NCBI GenBank assembly: GCA_036768485.1
Contig: JAVLUZ010000154.1
Coordinates: 2,500,529 to 2,564,528 of the forward strand
DNA length: 64,000 nt
Source of the DNA: Mermis nigrescens
Lineage: Eukaryota; Nematoda; Enoplea; Mermithida; Mermithidae
Direction: 5' to 3'
A program made the position numbers and the translations under genes. This document shows positions 48,988 to 61,340 of the stretch, in pieces (position 1 is the first letter of the stretch; every line of letters starts with the position of its first letter). The notes under the pieces are model-generated. The model was given only the letters and a program-made list of their open reading frames with translations, was not told the DNA's origin and searched no databases.

Positions 48988-49429
48988 GACCATATGTATA
49001 CTCACTTAATCCTTTACTGAAAAAATGTTCAGGAAAATCTGCATGTTTTTGATTCCCCACTTAACTAATTTAAACTAAATGCTACTTTTAACTCATTCAG
49101 CTATGGCTAAAAGATTTAGAGTTGACAAATATGTTATATTTCTAGTTGGAAATTGTGCGTTTTCAACAAACTATTTTTACAAAAAACACTTTAACATTTA
49201 ATTGAATGGGAACCACGGGCTTTAAAACGCGTTTCTTTTGTAATAGTTATTAGGACGGAGGTTAATTATAGGCGAATGTAAACTACGCTGCAGAATTGCG
49301 TCCGATCCGATAAGCTTAATATGTCTCAAATAGTTTCCAAAGGTCCAGAGTTGAGGGAGGGATGAAATCCCAAATTGGAGGACCAGAAAATTAAGTGGTG
49401 GACTATTATTAGCCGACTCTATTTTATTG

Positions 49430-49888
49430 TACGAGCTTCTTGTGCTTGTACAAAGATCTCCAAAAAGGTCTTTGTATGAGCTAACAAATTTTTGTAGCTA
49501 TGTTATATAAATATATTTTTAAACATTTTTGGTTACTATAATATGGTACATTAGCAATTTTAGTGTGGTAAAACAGGGTCTTTTGACTTTTGATTGTATA
49601 TTTTAGCTAATTTCTGGGTTTCTAACGCCAAAAATTACTAATATTGTCTCAAAACGGCGCAAAGCGCCTAAAAATTTGACATTTTTCCATTCTAAATACA
49701 AATTTTACCCTTTTAAAGATATATAGGACAGACAAGTTTTCATATCGGAGCGAAGCGCCGAAAATTTTTTCGAATTTACCACCTTTTTACAGTTTTTATC
49801 TTCCCAAAAATCTTTGTACATGTACAAAGATTTTCCTGAAAAGTCTTTGTACATCGGGAAAAATCTTTGGCAAATACAAAAAACACTG
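49430..49888. mobile_element. E-family MITE, eroded left end
   Basis: Right end ATACAAAAAACACTG is intact; the left end is mutated near TGTGCTTGTACAAAGATC. A partial extra copy follows at 49889-50010 and another inverted fragment at 50228-50340. Confidence 0.7.
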
Positions 49889-50911
49889 TTTTGTACATGC
49901 AAATTTTTGTATACTTTAATATGGTACAGTAACGATTTCAGTGTGGCAGAACATAGTTTTTCAACCTTTAGTAGTGTATTTGGCTAATTTTTGGGTTTCT
50001 GAATATTTGACATTTTTCCATGTTTCCATTCTAAGCGCAGTGTTGCTTATTACAAGATTTAATTCGCATATTACAATTTTTGTAATATTTCTGATTTTGT
50101 AGTACAAGTTGTTTTAGCTTTCTCAGTCGAGTTTTGTGTGTGAATTCCATCAAAAGCTGAATAAAATTTCGGCACTTCGCGCCGAAGTAATATTATCAAC
50201 TAAATTCAGGCCGAATTATCACATTTAGAAGCATGGTCTTTTTGTATTTGGTGAAGATTTTTGCTGATGTACAAAGACGTTTCAGGTCCGTCTTTGTACA
50301 TGTGCAAAGATTTTTGAAGAACAAAAACTGTAAAAAGATTTAGATTCCTTATTGCAAATTCTACCATTTTAAAGATTTTCAGGGGGTAAGCGGCTGCAAA
50401 ATGGAGCCGCTTACCCCCTTCCCTGAAAATGGCCGAGAAATATACATGTGACAGGGGGTTTGCGCCATCCCTCATCCACGCTTTGAAGCCCCAAACTTCC
50501 TTGAAAGTCAGAAAACATTTGACCACCCTCCCCTATTTTTTGGCGGAAACCTGCGCTTTTTTGGCTATTTTTATGTGATTTACCATTTTTGATCTAGTCG
50601 CTAACCCCCTTCTTCTAAAAATGGCGAGGACCCCTATCCTAGATTTCCAGCCGTTACATGTATACTGAGGGACCCTCATAAAATTTTAAGCGATTACATG
50701 CATGTTTTATTAAGATACTTTCTCTATTTACTCTAGCTCACATTCTAAAATAATGTATCACTTCGTGAAATTCTAATAGATAGGTACACTTTTGCCATAC
50801 CAAAAAATTGAGTTCAAAAAATTCAAAAGGTTTTCACCAAAAATCGTCTGACGGTGACTTATGTCTTGGACCCTGAGGGGGTTATAACCCTCCCCCTTAT
50901 AGGAATTTGTG

Positions 50912-51055
50912 ATGTCTCATTTATTACATCCAATACCTATTGCATCCAATCGCTACAGCAGCAGTAGCAGTAGCGAAGATTCAAATGATATAGAGTGTGC
51001 TAATAGTAGCGACATAGACTTTATTGATGATTCAGACAATGAAACACTAAACTAA
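50912..51055 (+). other. Short acidic, serine-rich open frame inside a hAT element
   Basis: 47 codons, MSHLLHPIPIASNRYSSSS then SEDSNDIECANSSDIDF. Near the 3' end of the element at 47157-51323 and followed by an AATAAAA. It could be the start or end of a lost transposase gene, or chance. Confidence 0.25.
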
Positions 51056-51579
51056 ATTTGTTTCTTGTGACATAAATAGTAATAAAACTTGATATGAAAA
51101 GGCGCACCTAACTTTGCGCTTGCCATTTACTACTGAATGGAGCAGTCGCTCATTATTTCTTTTCCTATGCCCACCCCAAGTATGTGTCATGCAATAATAT
51201 TTTCCTTGTCTGATCCCGGCCAGCCCCAGCCCGGCCCGGCCGGGGCTCCGGCGGGCCGGGATTTTTTTCAGCCCCGGTACCGCCCCGAGCCCCGGCCAAA
51301 AAAGTCGCCCCGGTCGATCACTAATTGCAATGCTTCCTTCCGATATAACAGCCAAGATTATTTATTTCTGACAAATGTGTAAGTCCTTGGATCGAGCCGT
51401 TTAACCTTCCTAACACTCAAATCGAGAGTTGCCTTGCCTGCAACTTTGCAAGTATGGCTCAGATTTTCACCAAATTTTTTTCCGCGCTTCAATTTATCAT
51501 GTTCTACCAGTTTGACGAAAACTTTTGGCATTCTGTATTCGTTTTGCCCCTTTTCTAAAAAGTACCATATTCTTAACTT

Positions 51580-52055
51580 TAGCCAAACTAACCAAATCCG
51601 TGCAGAAGGTAAGGATTTTCAATCGTAGTGAAGTCCTAGGACCAGATTACCGATAAAAATGCTGCAATTGGCGCGGCGCGGCTTATACATTACTAACAAG
51701 TAAGAATTAAATCAGTTCGGCGCTAAATTTTTGCAGTTTTACCTCTCTAAAACGCATTTTTGTATTACAAAAGCTAACCAAATCCATGCAGAAGATAAGA
51801 ATTTTCAATCGTAGTCAAGCTCTAGACCAGATTGTCGACAAAAATGCTGCGATTAATGCGGCGCGGCTTAAAGATTAATAACAAGTAAGAATTCAATGAA
51901 TTCGGCGCGAAGCGCCGAAAAATTTTTGAAGTTTTACCTCTCTAAAACGCCTTTTTAACATTACAAAAATTTTCCACAAATGCCAACCAAGCCCAAAAAT
52001 TTTTTCCATTTCCTTAAATTTTGGTTGACAAATAGACCAAAAAGTGGAAAAAACG
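51580..52055. repeat. Continuation of the 190-bp unit array
   Basis: Two to three units in the inverted orientation, cut by the LINE at about 52056 within the segment CCAAAAAGTGGAAAAAACG, which continues uninterrupted at 46150-46200. Confidence 0.8.
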
Positions 52056-52232
52056 ATGCTTTTAGGTCTTTCATTCAGTGTATGTTTAAATCGTCTTTCT
52101 TTTTTTAATGCGACGTCTCTTTTTCCATTATGCATGTGAGTTCGTCGAAGCAAATAGAACGAAATTTAAAGGTACATCGACCGGTCAATCGCTGCGATTA
52201 TATATTATATATATTTGTAAATTACATCCACC

Positions 52233-53219
52233 ATGGGCAAACCTAGTCAGTCAAAGAAGCCCATTGATCGTCAATCCAAATCTCCATCGCATTCAGCAAA
52301 TCTAACGCTTCAAAATTCCCCTATTAAAAATGATGCCTACCCATGCATAATCTGTTCGCTATTAGTCACTGAGAGTCATATTTCGGCCATTCAGTGCGAT
52401 ATTTGCCACAAATGGGCTCATGCCGAATGCTTAAATTTACCACCAGCACTCGTCTCTTATTTTAATAGCAAACAATATGTGGACGCTTCATTCTCATTCC
52501 CATTCGTTTGCAGCTGTTGCAAACCTGTATTTGAAAATATTGCCTCCTTACCAGCCAAATTTTCCATATTAGAATCTCGAATAAATTTATTGGAAGAACG
52601 TTACGAATTGAAGGCAAATGCATCCCATACGTCCGACATCGGCTTGTTAATCAAGGACTGTTTGGAGCGAGAATCCAAAAAGTCAAATGCAGTATTATTC
52701 GGTTTACCCGATTCAGATGACGATTTGAACTCTGTAAAGTCTTTGGTTGATGAATTCAGCAACGAATCAGACTTGTCATCTGTTGATATTACGCAAGTTT
52801 TCCGTGATGGTCCCAAACATCAGGGCAAACCTCAATTCCTGAAGGTTTGCCTCACGTCACCACGTGCTCAACGTCGTTTTATCGGACTAGTTAACAAAGT
52901 GATTCGCCCGTCAAATCCATCTAATGGTCGGTCCAAATTGCGCGCTCGACCAGACCTTTCGTACATGCAGCGCAAACGACAGCGCGAGCTGTTTGCTGAA
53001 TTGAACGACCGACGAAACTCGGGCAAAACGGATCTTTTCATAGACTTTGCTGCCGATTGTGTCAAAAGAAGCCGACTTACGTGTCACGCGCTCGTTCCAA
53101 TTTTCCTAAACCGTCCTTTCCTCAATCTTTCGCTCGCGTTGATTCCGGTTCTGTATAGGATAAGTCGCCCTCCGAATTTATTAGCGCTAGGTGTTTTTTA
53201 TTCAATGCACAAAGTTTAG
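52233..53219 (+). CDS. LINE ORF1 protein (PHD finger, coiled coil, RRM-like)
   Basis: 328 codons as read. Residues 1-35 are basic and Ser-rich. A PHD-type C4HC3 finger follows at about 38-92 (CIIC, CDICHKWAHAEC, FVCSCC), then a short coiled coil (ILESRINLLEERYEL). After that comes an L1-ORF1-like RNA-binding region (AVLFGLPDSDDD, ITQVFRDGPKHQG, FLKVCLTSPRAQ) and a basic segment (YMQRKRQRELFAEL). The product is expected to bind LINE RNA. After about residue 280 the reading turns hydrophobic. A one-base shift would instead give a hydrophilic tail ending at a TAG at 53156, so the true ORF1 end is probably 53158. Confidence 0.85.
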   Translation: MGKPSQSKKPIDRQSKSPSHSANLTLQNSPIKNDAYPCIICSLLVTESHISAIQCDICHKWAHAECLNLPPALVSYFNSKQYVDASFSFPFVCSCCKPVFENIASLPAKFSILESRINLLEERYELKANASHTSDIGLLIKDCLERESKKSNAVLFGLPDSDDDLNSVKSLVDEFSNESDLSSVDITQVFRDGPKHQGKPQFLKVCLTSPRAQRRFIGLVNKVIRPSNPSNGRSKLRARPDLSYMQRKRQRELFAELNDRRNSGKTDLFIDFAADCVKRSRLTCHALVPIFLNRPFLNLSLALIPVLYRISRPPNLLALGVFYSMHKV

Positions 53220-55951
53220 TAAACAAGTTAGGGGAGTTATATTATTTGTTAGATAGTGACAAATTTGACTTAATTTTCTGTTGTGAAACATGGTTAAATG
53301 AAGTAATTCATGATAGCATTTTATGTCCTCAAAACAATTATCAAATTTTTCGCTCTGATCGAGTAAATAAACGAGGCGGCGGGGTCATTGTCTTTGTAAA
53401 ATCACATTTTAGTGCTTGTTTTGTTAAAGTTCCTAACGAACTGAGTATATCTGACTCTTTAATTATTGATTTTTTCCATGGTCAGGATAGAATTAGATTT
53501 CTTCTTATTTACAGACCTCCTCACTACGATTTAAATCATGCTTTAAGAATCTGTAACTTGATAGAATGGGTAAATAATTGCTCTTATCCCGTAATTATCC
53601 TAGGGGATTTCAATTTACCTAAAATTGATTGGACCTTAGGTACCTTTACATCCGATTCTCTTAACGAATTGTTTTACGACTGTTTCTCGTCTACAGGATT
53701 AACACAATTAGTTTTAGATCAAACGCATGATACAAATATTATTGATGTTATTTTTGCAGCAAATAATGTTTTTAATGTTAAAGTACTACCCTCCTTTTCT
53801 ACAAGTGACCACAATTCTATATCTTTTGAAACTCTGATAACTCCACCTACTACTTATGTAGAATCTCACTTTAATTTTCAAAAAGCAGACTACTTTAGTA
53901 TTGGTAGCTTTCTTTCTACTATTTCTTGGCCTGATCTTTTTTCTACTTGTTTAAATGTTAATGACATGTATAATGTATTTTTAAATGTCTTAAGGCCTCT
54001 AATTTTTACTTTTGTTCCTAAAGTCAAAGCAAAGCCTTCCAAATTTTCATACCCTAAAGTTTTACGAAAATTATTTGCCAAAAAACGGCTTTTATGGAAA
54101 AAATACAAAAAATATTGTACAATTATATGCAAACAAAGGTATCGTAATCACTGTAAAATGTTATGCAAAGAAATTCATAATCATTTTTGTTTACAGGAAA
54201 GTAATTTATTGCAACATAACGATCTGAAATCCTTTTTAGATTTGTAAATAATCGTTTAAATAATTCTCGAAGCATTCCACCTATTACTTCCACCAACAAT
54301 AATGTAGTAACTGATCTTCATTGTAAAACTAATATGTTCAATCATTACTTTTCTTCCGTATTTACCAATGATGATATTAACGATTCTTTTGTTTTTCAGA
54401 AGCGGGGCGATTTTTCTATTTCAAACATCGTCTTTGACGAAAATAATGTCTCACGGGCGATTGCTAAGATGAAAAACTCGACTTCGATAGCGCCTGATGG
54501 TTTAAGTAACTTTTTTGTTAAAAAATTAGCTTATTATCTTCTTAAACCCCTTATCAGTATTTTTACTGTTTCTTTTTTATCAGGTGATATCCCAGACATT
54601 TGGAGGGAGGCTTACGTTGTACCTATAATTAAAAAGGGTGACCCCTCATTGACTGAAAATTATCGTCCTGTTTCTTTATGTTGCTCAACTTGTAAGATAA
54701 TGGAAAGTATTATTAATACTCAACTATCAATTTATTTATCTACTAATAAGTTAATATCACCTTTTCAATATGGTTTCCAAAAACATAAATCTTGCGAATT
54801 GCAACTATTAAATTGTAAACATTCTTGGGTTAAATCACTGGAATGTAAAGAAACCGTTGATATTATTTATATTGACTTTGCTAAAGCTTTTGACAAAGTC
54901 GACATATCTAAACTTCTTGTTAAATTAACTAGTTACGGTATTCAACAACACCTGTTTAATTGGTTAAAAGCTTTTCTATCTAATCGTATTCAGTGTGTTC
55001 GCGTTAATCAGTGTTTTTCAGATTATGCCGCTGTTACAAGTGGAGTTATTCAAGGGTCCATTCTTGGACCTACGTTGTTTTTGATTTTTATAAATGATAT
55101 CTTTGATTACTTGTCAAGTTCGACTTTTATGTTCGCGGATGACCTAAAAATATTCAATCTTTCCTGCAATTATCAAACACTTCAGACCGATTTAGATGGA
55201 ATTTCCATTTGGGCCACCAGAAATTGTTTACCAATATCATATTCTAAATGCACAGTCCTATATTTGGGCAAAAATAATCCTAAATTGTCATATACACTCA
55301 ATACACAAGTTATTACGAACGATTCTGTCTATGTTCGCGATCTAGGAGTGCTAATTTCGCACAACCTGAAATTTAAGGAACATTACAACAGTATTATCAA
55401 GAAAGCTTTCTTGAGATCTATCTTAATTAGAAATTATCCTAATTCTTTTCGCGTGATAAAAATAATCTCGTAAAGGCCTTCATTGTTTACGTCAGACCGA
55501 TCCTTGAATATTCCTGTGCTTTATGGAACCCCTCTTATATTAGTGATATCAACAGGTTGGAGGCTCTTCAGCGTAAATTTACTAAATACATAGTTGGATA
55601 TCATAGCCCTCTTTCTTACGACGAACGCCTTAACCAACTTAACTTGTGTCGATTAGAATTACGTCGCCTTCATATTTGCCTATGTATGATGTATCAAATT
55701 ATTAGTCAAAAATCTTGTCTTTCCATGACAGATTTTTTTGTGCTTAATCGAAATACTACTCGCTGCACAAATCGTTTCAAGCTAGTTGTTCCTCTTGTCC
55801 GTTCTAATTTACAAAAATTTGACTTTTTCTATAAGTATATCTCTGTTTGGAATCACCTACCTGATTTTGTAGTCTCTTCCCTAACTTAAATATATTCAAA
55901 TCTAGATTAATTGATGTCGACTTATCCAAATTTATCATAGGGCGGGCTTAA
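53159..55951 (+). pseudogene. LINE ORF2: AP endonuclease and reverse transcriptase, frame-shifted
   Basis: Coding is in three frames. 53159-54247 is the endonuclease (LFNAQSLVNKLGELYYLL, CETWL, ILGDFNLPKIDW, STSDHNSI). About 54241-55475 is the reverse transcriptase (ENYRPVSLCCSTCKIMES, IDFAKAFDKVD, GVIQGSILGP, FADDLKIF). About 55476-55890 is the C-terminal region (LEYSCALWNPSY, RRLHICLCMMYQI), and a last shift restores a short tail ending at 55951. Each of the three shifts fits loss of one base, near T runs at about 54235 and 55460 and near 55885. Catalytic residues are intact. No ATG occurs before the end of the endonuclease domain, so translation depends on ORF1. Confidence 0.85.
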
Positions 55952-56063
55952 ATCGTCATTTTCATGACTCGCTCATCGCGTTTTGCTGTACGCTTTTATT
56001 CTTTTGACCGTACGTTTTATTACTCTTTTACATCTTTCGTAATTGTCGCGTTTCAGTAATAAA

Positions 56064-56350
<287 letters not shown>

Positions 56351-56597
56351 CGTTAAATTTGGCACTGGCAGATTCGAAAAATCAACTAGGCTTGCATACA
56401 GTAAAGAATATTCGCTCATAACATTATATAAGTTTCAACATACCTTTCAAAACGTCCAGACTTACAACGTACAAATTCTCTTCCACACAACCTTGCGGTT
56501 TTCACTTGACAACTTTTAGCTATCATAAAATTACGCCGTACCTGGCAACCCTGCTTTTTAAATTTACGTTTTACTCAAATATGTCTCTGTAACTTCA

Positions 56598-57470
56598 TCT
56601 ATAGTCTGTTTCATTCATCCCAGAGCTTTTTTCAGTAAATGTTTCCGGAGGCTACAGTAACCTCTTCTTTCTTATTTACTGTAGGTGGCTAGATCTCACT
56701 GTAGTAAAGTAACAAAGAAGAGTTTTTCATTAACATATTTGCGGCATAATTTATTCTCGTCTCCCAGCAGATCAATCAACTTACTGTAAGTGCGGTGCAC
56801 ATACACACTCATCGAACTCATGCGCTATTTCCCAGTAGCTCGTTTCGCTGTTATGGATGTGCTTTCCTGTCAGCTCGTTTTGCTGCTCGGACGTGCTATT
56901 TATAGCTTTTGCGCTTCTTTTGCGCTTTAACCCGTCGAGATGACGTGTCATCTCCGGCTCAGATAGCGCCAATTTCTTAGATAATTGAGCACTGGTTCGG
57001 CTCGCGCAAGCGACCGAACACTGCGCAGTGGCGGGTCTTTGAACCTGCCCAGTTTTTAGGATTCTCATTTACATTACATACAGATAAAAATCGCGCATTC
57101 AGCTTATCCTACGTTGACACTTTAAACACAATAGACTAAGATGTTAAGAAACGCCGCGAACTCCCGCATTAGCTTAGTGGTAAAACTTCTGCTTGTCGTA
57201 AAAGCAACCCGGGTTCGATTCCAGCCGATAGCTTTTTATTTAGCGCACTTAGTGTAAAGTATGACCCAGCAGTTATTAAATGACTAAATTAAATTTATAT
57301 GAACGGATTGGTGCATTAAAAATTGGAAAAATTTAAGCCACTTGCCCTCACTGAGCTGATCTGCCGAATCACAGTAATTCGTCTTGTTTCGCTTACTGTA
57401 GCCCTTAAAAAATGTACTAAAAAGCTCTCGAATAAATGAAATAGACTATAGCCACCAGTTCAGCCTAAAA
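56598..57470. repeat. Inverted-repeat element with CTATAGTCTRTTTCATT ends
   Basis: Left 56598-56650 and right about 57410-57466 are inverted copies (CTATAGTCTGTTTCATTCAT and its complement, with AGAGCTTTTT and CAGTAA). Related ends occur at 57632 and 58522. Superfamily not determined. Confidence 0.55.
57160..57232 (+). ncRNA. tRNA-like sequence with A and B boxes (pseudo-tRNA or SINE head)
   Basis: TAGCTTAGTGG (A box) and GGGTTCGATTCC (B box) at tRNA-like spacing, with a perfect anticodon-type hairpin TGCTT-GTCGTAA-AAGCA. Acceptor and T stems do not pair properly, so it is not a working tRNA gene. No tail or duplication was found to prove a SINE. Confidence 0.4.
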
Positions 57471-58348
57471 TACACATCATTTATTATGTTAAAACGATTG
57501 GTAAACAGGCATATAAAGGATGTCATAAAAATTAGAATATTTCGAGGCTTATCATGCAAAAGATAAGAAAATAGCGTTTTGGCCAGTGATTGATGCAAAT
57601 TTGGCGGTCTAATACTTTTTATTACCTACTATAGTCTCATTCATTTCAAACAGCTCATTCGCAAAAAAATGCCCAAAATTGAATTCTGGGGTCTACCGTA
57701 TTCTGCGGGGTTTTTTCTCGTATCTGGAATATACCCCTACTCCCATCAACTCGCTCACAGCGCTTTGTTCTGTCGCATTGCATGCCAACCACACATTGGC
57801 ATGAAAGGTCTGGGGTCTTTGGACCACACATGAGCATGGGGTTTTGCCCCCCACACCCCAAAAATCGATACACCTCTAGAATTGAATTTTTGGCGTTTTT
57901 CTCGAGCTTGCGAGTTTTGCACCATCCAGACTCCCAGAATACGGTCGCTGTCCATGCATGCTTTGGGTCCCTGAGAATCTAGAGGACTCAAGCCCTTAGA
58001 TCCATAGACCCCCAAAATTGTATTTCTGATGCTATTTCCGGCCATTTTTCCCGCCCCGTCGGATCCCTCATGAATTAAGCTGCTGCATGACTTCAAAAGA
58101 CTTATTTTAAATACCTACCTACAAGAAACAAAAATGAATGCTCAAGTAGACATGCCTGGAATATGTAAATGGAGCTTCTCGTCGATTCCATCAGCGCTAA
58201 AAAGAAAAACGCAGTGTCAGTGAAATGCCGGAGGTCATGTACTACATATTATTACCAAAGTTGCCGAGCAACTATTTATTTTTCACCCAATTATCGCATG
58301 CGTTGTCTCTATTGATCAACTTGTCATTACCCGTCTTTCACCTATAGT

Positions 58349-58521
58349 CAGGCACGTAGCTCTGTGGAGAATGGGGGGTCCGGACCCCCAAAATCCAGAA
58401 AAAACCGAATAAATAGGACTTTTTAAACGTTATTTTGTGCTGTTTTTGGCCTTTTTGGACCCGGGACCCCCAAAATTGGTGTTGGTCCCCCCAAAATAGG
58501 ACGACCAGCTATACGTGCCTG
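58349..58521. mobile_element. A-family hAT-like MITE, copy 7
   Basis: 173 bp, TIR CAGGCACGTA/TACGTGCCTG, perfect duplication CCTATAGT (58341-58348, 58522-58529). The only copy here outside mib1. Confidence 0.93.
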
Positions 58522-58743
58522 CCTATAGTATGTTTCATTTCACAAAAGTTTGGGCATAAGCACCTCATTTCAAGAACGCCATCGGCTAGGCTGACAGATT
58601 ACAATTATTGCATTGATGTGATAAATAAATATGGAATTTGTCGGCTGTCGACAATAGTTATGCTAAAACTTATTTGAAACAGACTATTATTGTCGTATTC
58701 CCCCTGTTGTTGTCGCATTCACATATTGTCGTAGGGTTGTTAA

Positions 58744-59143
58744 CATACGTGTTCCTGGGGGGTTAGGGGATTGACCCTCTAGAATGGCGACTGAGAGCCC
58801 CTGCTAAATGGCCGCGACCCCCTTCCAGAATTGTCGATTTTTCGCAAAAATTGTAAAAAGTGTTTCTTGTTAAGCGTTTTTAGTTCATTTTTGGCTCAAA
58901 ACTCTCAAATTTTCCGGTGCTTCTCGCCATTTACAAATTCTTTGATTATATTTCGTTTAATTTACTCGATTTTTTTCCAATTTTTCTAAAAATTTCTTAT
59001 GTTTTCATGTTCTAGAAAGAACCGGTATTGTCTGAAACGTCAAAATAATGTTTTGACGTGTATTCATAGTTTTTTTGGCCCAGATAAAATACTTTTTAAA
59101 TTTTTTTACCCTTTTTGGTTCCAATGCTGTATGTACATGTATG
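58744..59143. mobile_element. Divergent B-family MITE
   Basis: 400 bp, CATACGTGTTCCTGG to GTACATGTATG, duplication GTTGTTAA/GTTGTTAT (7 of 8). A relative lies within the Harbinger at about 8990-9235. Confidence 0.8.
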
Positions 59144-59149
59144 GTTGTT

Positions 59150-60600
59150 ATTCGCTATAATAACGTTAGTTGCCGAATAATGAAGGGTTCTCCTCGAAAC
59201 TTTGGTAGAATGCTTTTCACAGTGAAAGAATGTTTTGACTTTCCCTGTCGAACAGTAAAGTGTGAAAAAAACGTTAATTTCGTTTTTCGATCATAATATT
59301 TATGCCACTGGTTTTTAACCTGCATTTTTAGCTTCAACACAAAATTCTCTACAAGAATATTTGAAGAATACAAAAATTTATGAAGATGATGCTGAAAAAC
59401 GTATTTTTGGAATTAACAATATCTAAATACGTTAGTGTTTAATAATGCTTTCACCCAATTGCTATTTAGCCTTTAGCATTTAGCATTTAGCCTTTAGACA
59501 TTTTATTCCGTATTCAAAGAATAAGTAAATAAACACCAATGCAATCTGCGATTGTTTTAAAAAATACAAACATGATTTATCGAATAAGTGCAAAGCTCGC
59601 TTATAAACACAACTTTGGTCCATGCCCAACGGAATAAAATACGCAGTATAGTTGTCACAAAGATTAATAATAAGTAATAGTCTTCCAACAAATCACTTGG
59701 ATGATCAGCGGTGGCACGCATAGCGTATGTTAATAACTTACACCTATTTCGCTAAAAAGCTAGATCAGCAGCGCCCGAAAATGAGGAATGAGAAATCTAA
59801 GCGAATGATGCAGAATTATAAAACAAATTTTTCAATTCTGACTCTTTCAATTTTCATTTTTTAATTCTTCGATTTTTTAATTCATTTTTTATTTCAATAT
59901 TTTCAATTTCAATCCAGAATCATAATTGCATAGTCTTCTTTTGCTAAAATGGTATCGGAATATAATAATTCTTGAACCTATGTTAAAAATTGGAAAAGAT
60001 AGGAGCAAGCAAAGTTTCGTGTGACATGTTAGCGCGCTGGCCAAATTTTGACCTAGACTTCTTCTATAAAAACTGAGAATGAATTCGGTCGAACTTACAA
60101 ACTATCGAAGACGTTCAAAACAAAGAGAACGTCAGTTAAAAGCCGAAAATGCGTGTAATAACGAGCATAATCGCAGAGAAACATAAAAGCGATTTTTAAG
60201 AAAATATTTGGCTTATAATTACGAGAAACGAGCATTCACGTATAAAATACAACGAAAGATCATGAAGTAAAGCGGACTAGAAGTGTTTAATTCCTGAAGG
60301 TTTGCAATAAATTTTTGCCAAAACCTGGATACGACTTGACTCTCCAGTCTGCTTATTCTTCAATATAACTGTTATGGCTGTATATCCAGGATATAAATAA
60401 TGGTAACGGTATGTACAATTTAGTTTAGCTGCAAACTTTCTCGAAAAGACATAAGGCAAATACACAATAAACGTCGGACGCAAATATGATAGAAATCGTT
60501 ATCACTAAAATTAAATCCATTTGAGTGAGATCACAATGAAATAACAAGGATCACAAAATGAAATAAAACCTTCTGTGTACAGCGGCTGCATAAAAAAGAG
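59150..60600. other. Region 3' of the unrecognised gene
   Basis: AT-rich, no repeat family or exon recognised. It should include the 3' untranslated region of the gene ending at 60625. A 68-codon minus-strand frame (60483-60277) is noted under rejected items. Confidence 0.45.
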
Positions 60601-60624
60601 TTTTCTTACAATAAAAGTATTATT

Positions 60625-60929
60625 TCACTCGGTTTTTGGTTTCTTGTTATAATCAAGGTCCGAAATAAATTGTACAGAGTCTGAAACGTTCCTTTTCGGC
60701 GGTCGGTTCGCCAAATTTATGCGGTCATTGGAGCAAGGAGCACTAGAGCTGGATAGTGGGCTTGTGGTGAAAAAGTCACATCTTTCTTCATTGCTTTCTT
60801 CATCATTACTAGAACATATTTCGTCTGGCTGAATTCTGGTTCCGCACATATCAATGTCACCGTCTTTTAGCCGATTATCGGATTTTCCAACATCGTTGAT
60901 AAAAAATTCTCTATCGCATAATGTGTTAT
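60625..60929 (-). CDS. Last coding exon of the same unrecognised gene, acidic C-terminus
   Basis: Acceptor TAATTTTTAAG, entered with two bases that complete the split codon left by 63176. Reads NTLCDREFFINDVGKSDN, then an acidic, serine-rich stretch (SSNDEESNEERCDFF, SPLSSSSAP), the basic RPPKRNVSDS, and a final DYNKKPKTE before the stop. The composition is that of a disordered tail; the basic patches could serve as nuclear signals, which is inference only. The intron between the two exons is 2246 nt. No good AATAAA is evident on this strand right after the stop; an ATTAAA is present near 60285. Confidence 0.6.
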
Positions 60930-61103
60930 CTTAAAAATTAAAAGGAGTCTCTTCACAAGAATGAGACTGAAAAAAGGCACGAATGCGCAGTGGCAAGGTT
61001 ATATTTCTTACATGACTGCTAATATGTTTCACATCTTAGCTCGCGCTTCACCTAAGAATTTTTCTGCAACTGGATGGACCCATTACCGTTAATTCGCCTC
61101 CCG

Positions 61104-61340
61104 CACGGCAAAAGGGTCTAAGTACAGTTTTGATTTTTTGAAAAAAAACGAGTTCAAAGTTTTTGACTTAGACCTTTTAGTGTACTTGGACCCTTTATGT
61201 TCTGACTTTTTGCAGAGTGAATTTTCATTATTATGGTACGAGACCATGCTTAACGTTTAGAGCTCATCGAGACGAATCGAATGATATGTCTAACTCCATT
61301 TTGACCTAGGATGCACTTAGACCCTTTTGCCATGCTAGTG
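61104..61340. mobile_element. Small MITE with TIR CACGGCAAAAGGGTCTAAGT
   Basis: Inverted ends GGCAAAAGGGTCTAAGT (61109) and ACTTAGACCCTTTTGCC (about 61315-61331); the centre has a further AGACCTTTTAGTGTACTTGG copy. It sits in the intron of the unrecognised gene. No clear duplication. Confidence 0.65.

Larger units (their letters stand above)
47157..51323. mobile_element. Large hAT-like element with (CCCCGGCC)n ends
   Basis: TIRs TAGTGATCGACCGGGG and CCCCGGTCGATCACTA (perfect), perfect 8-bp duplication ATTGCAAT (47149-47156, 51324-51331). Subterminal GC-rich iterations at both ends (47165-47250, 51210-51300). Contains a second element (47358-48987), an E-family copy (about 49430-49888) and inverted copies of a smaller repeat (47750-47930, 50750-50905). 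The outer TIR is a variant of the element at 41853. Confidence 0.92.

Noticed and set aside
53890..54227. Overlapping frames inside LINE ORF2
   Set aside because: Shadows of the endonuclease-to-RT linker in other frames.
57160..57232. Functional tRNA-Thr(CGT) gene
   Set aside because: The anticodon hairpin is fine, but acceptor and T stems do not pair.
60277..60483. Minus-strand frame that looks protein-like, just 3' of the unrecognised gene
   Set aside because: No ATG, an in-frame stop directly upstream, no acceptor in the right phase, and it lies after the gene's stop codon. Kept as possible chance or an old exon.
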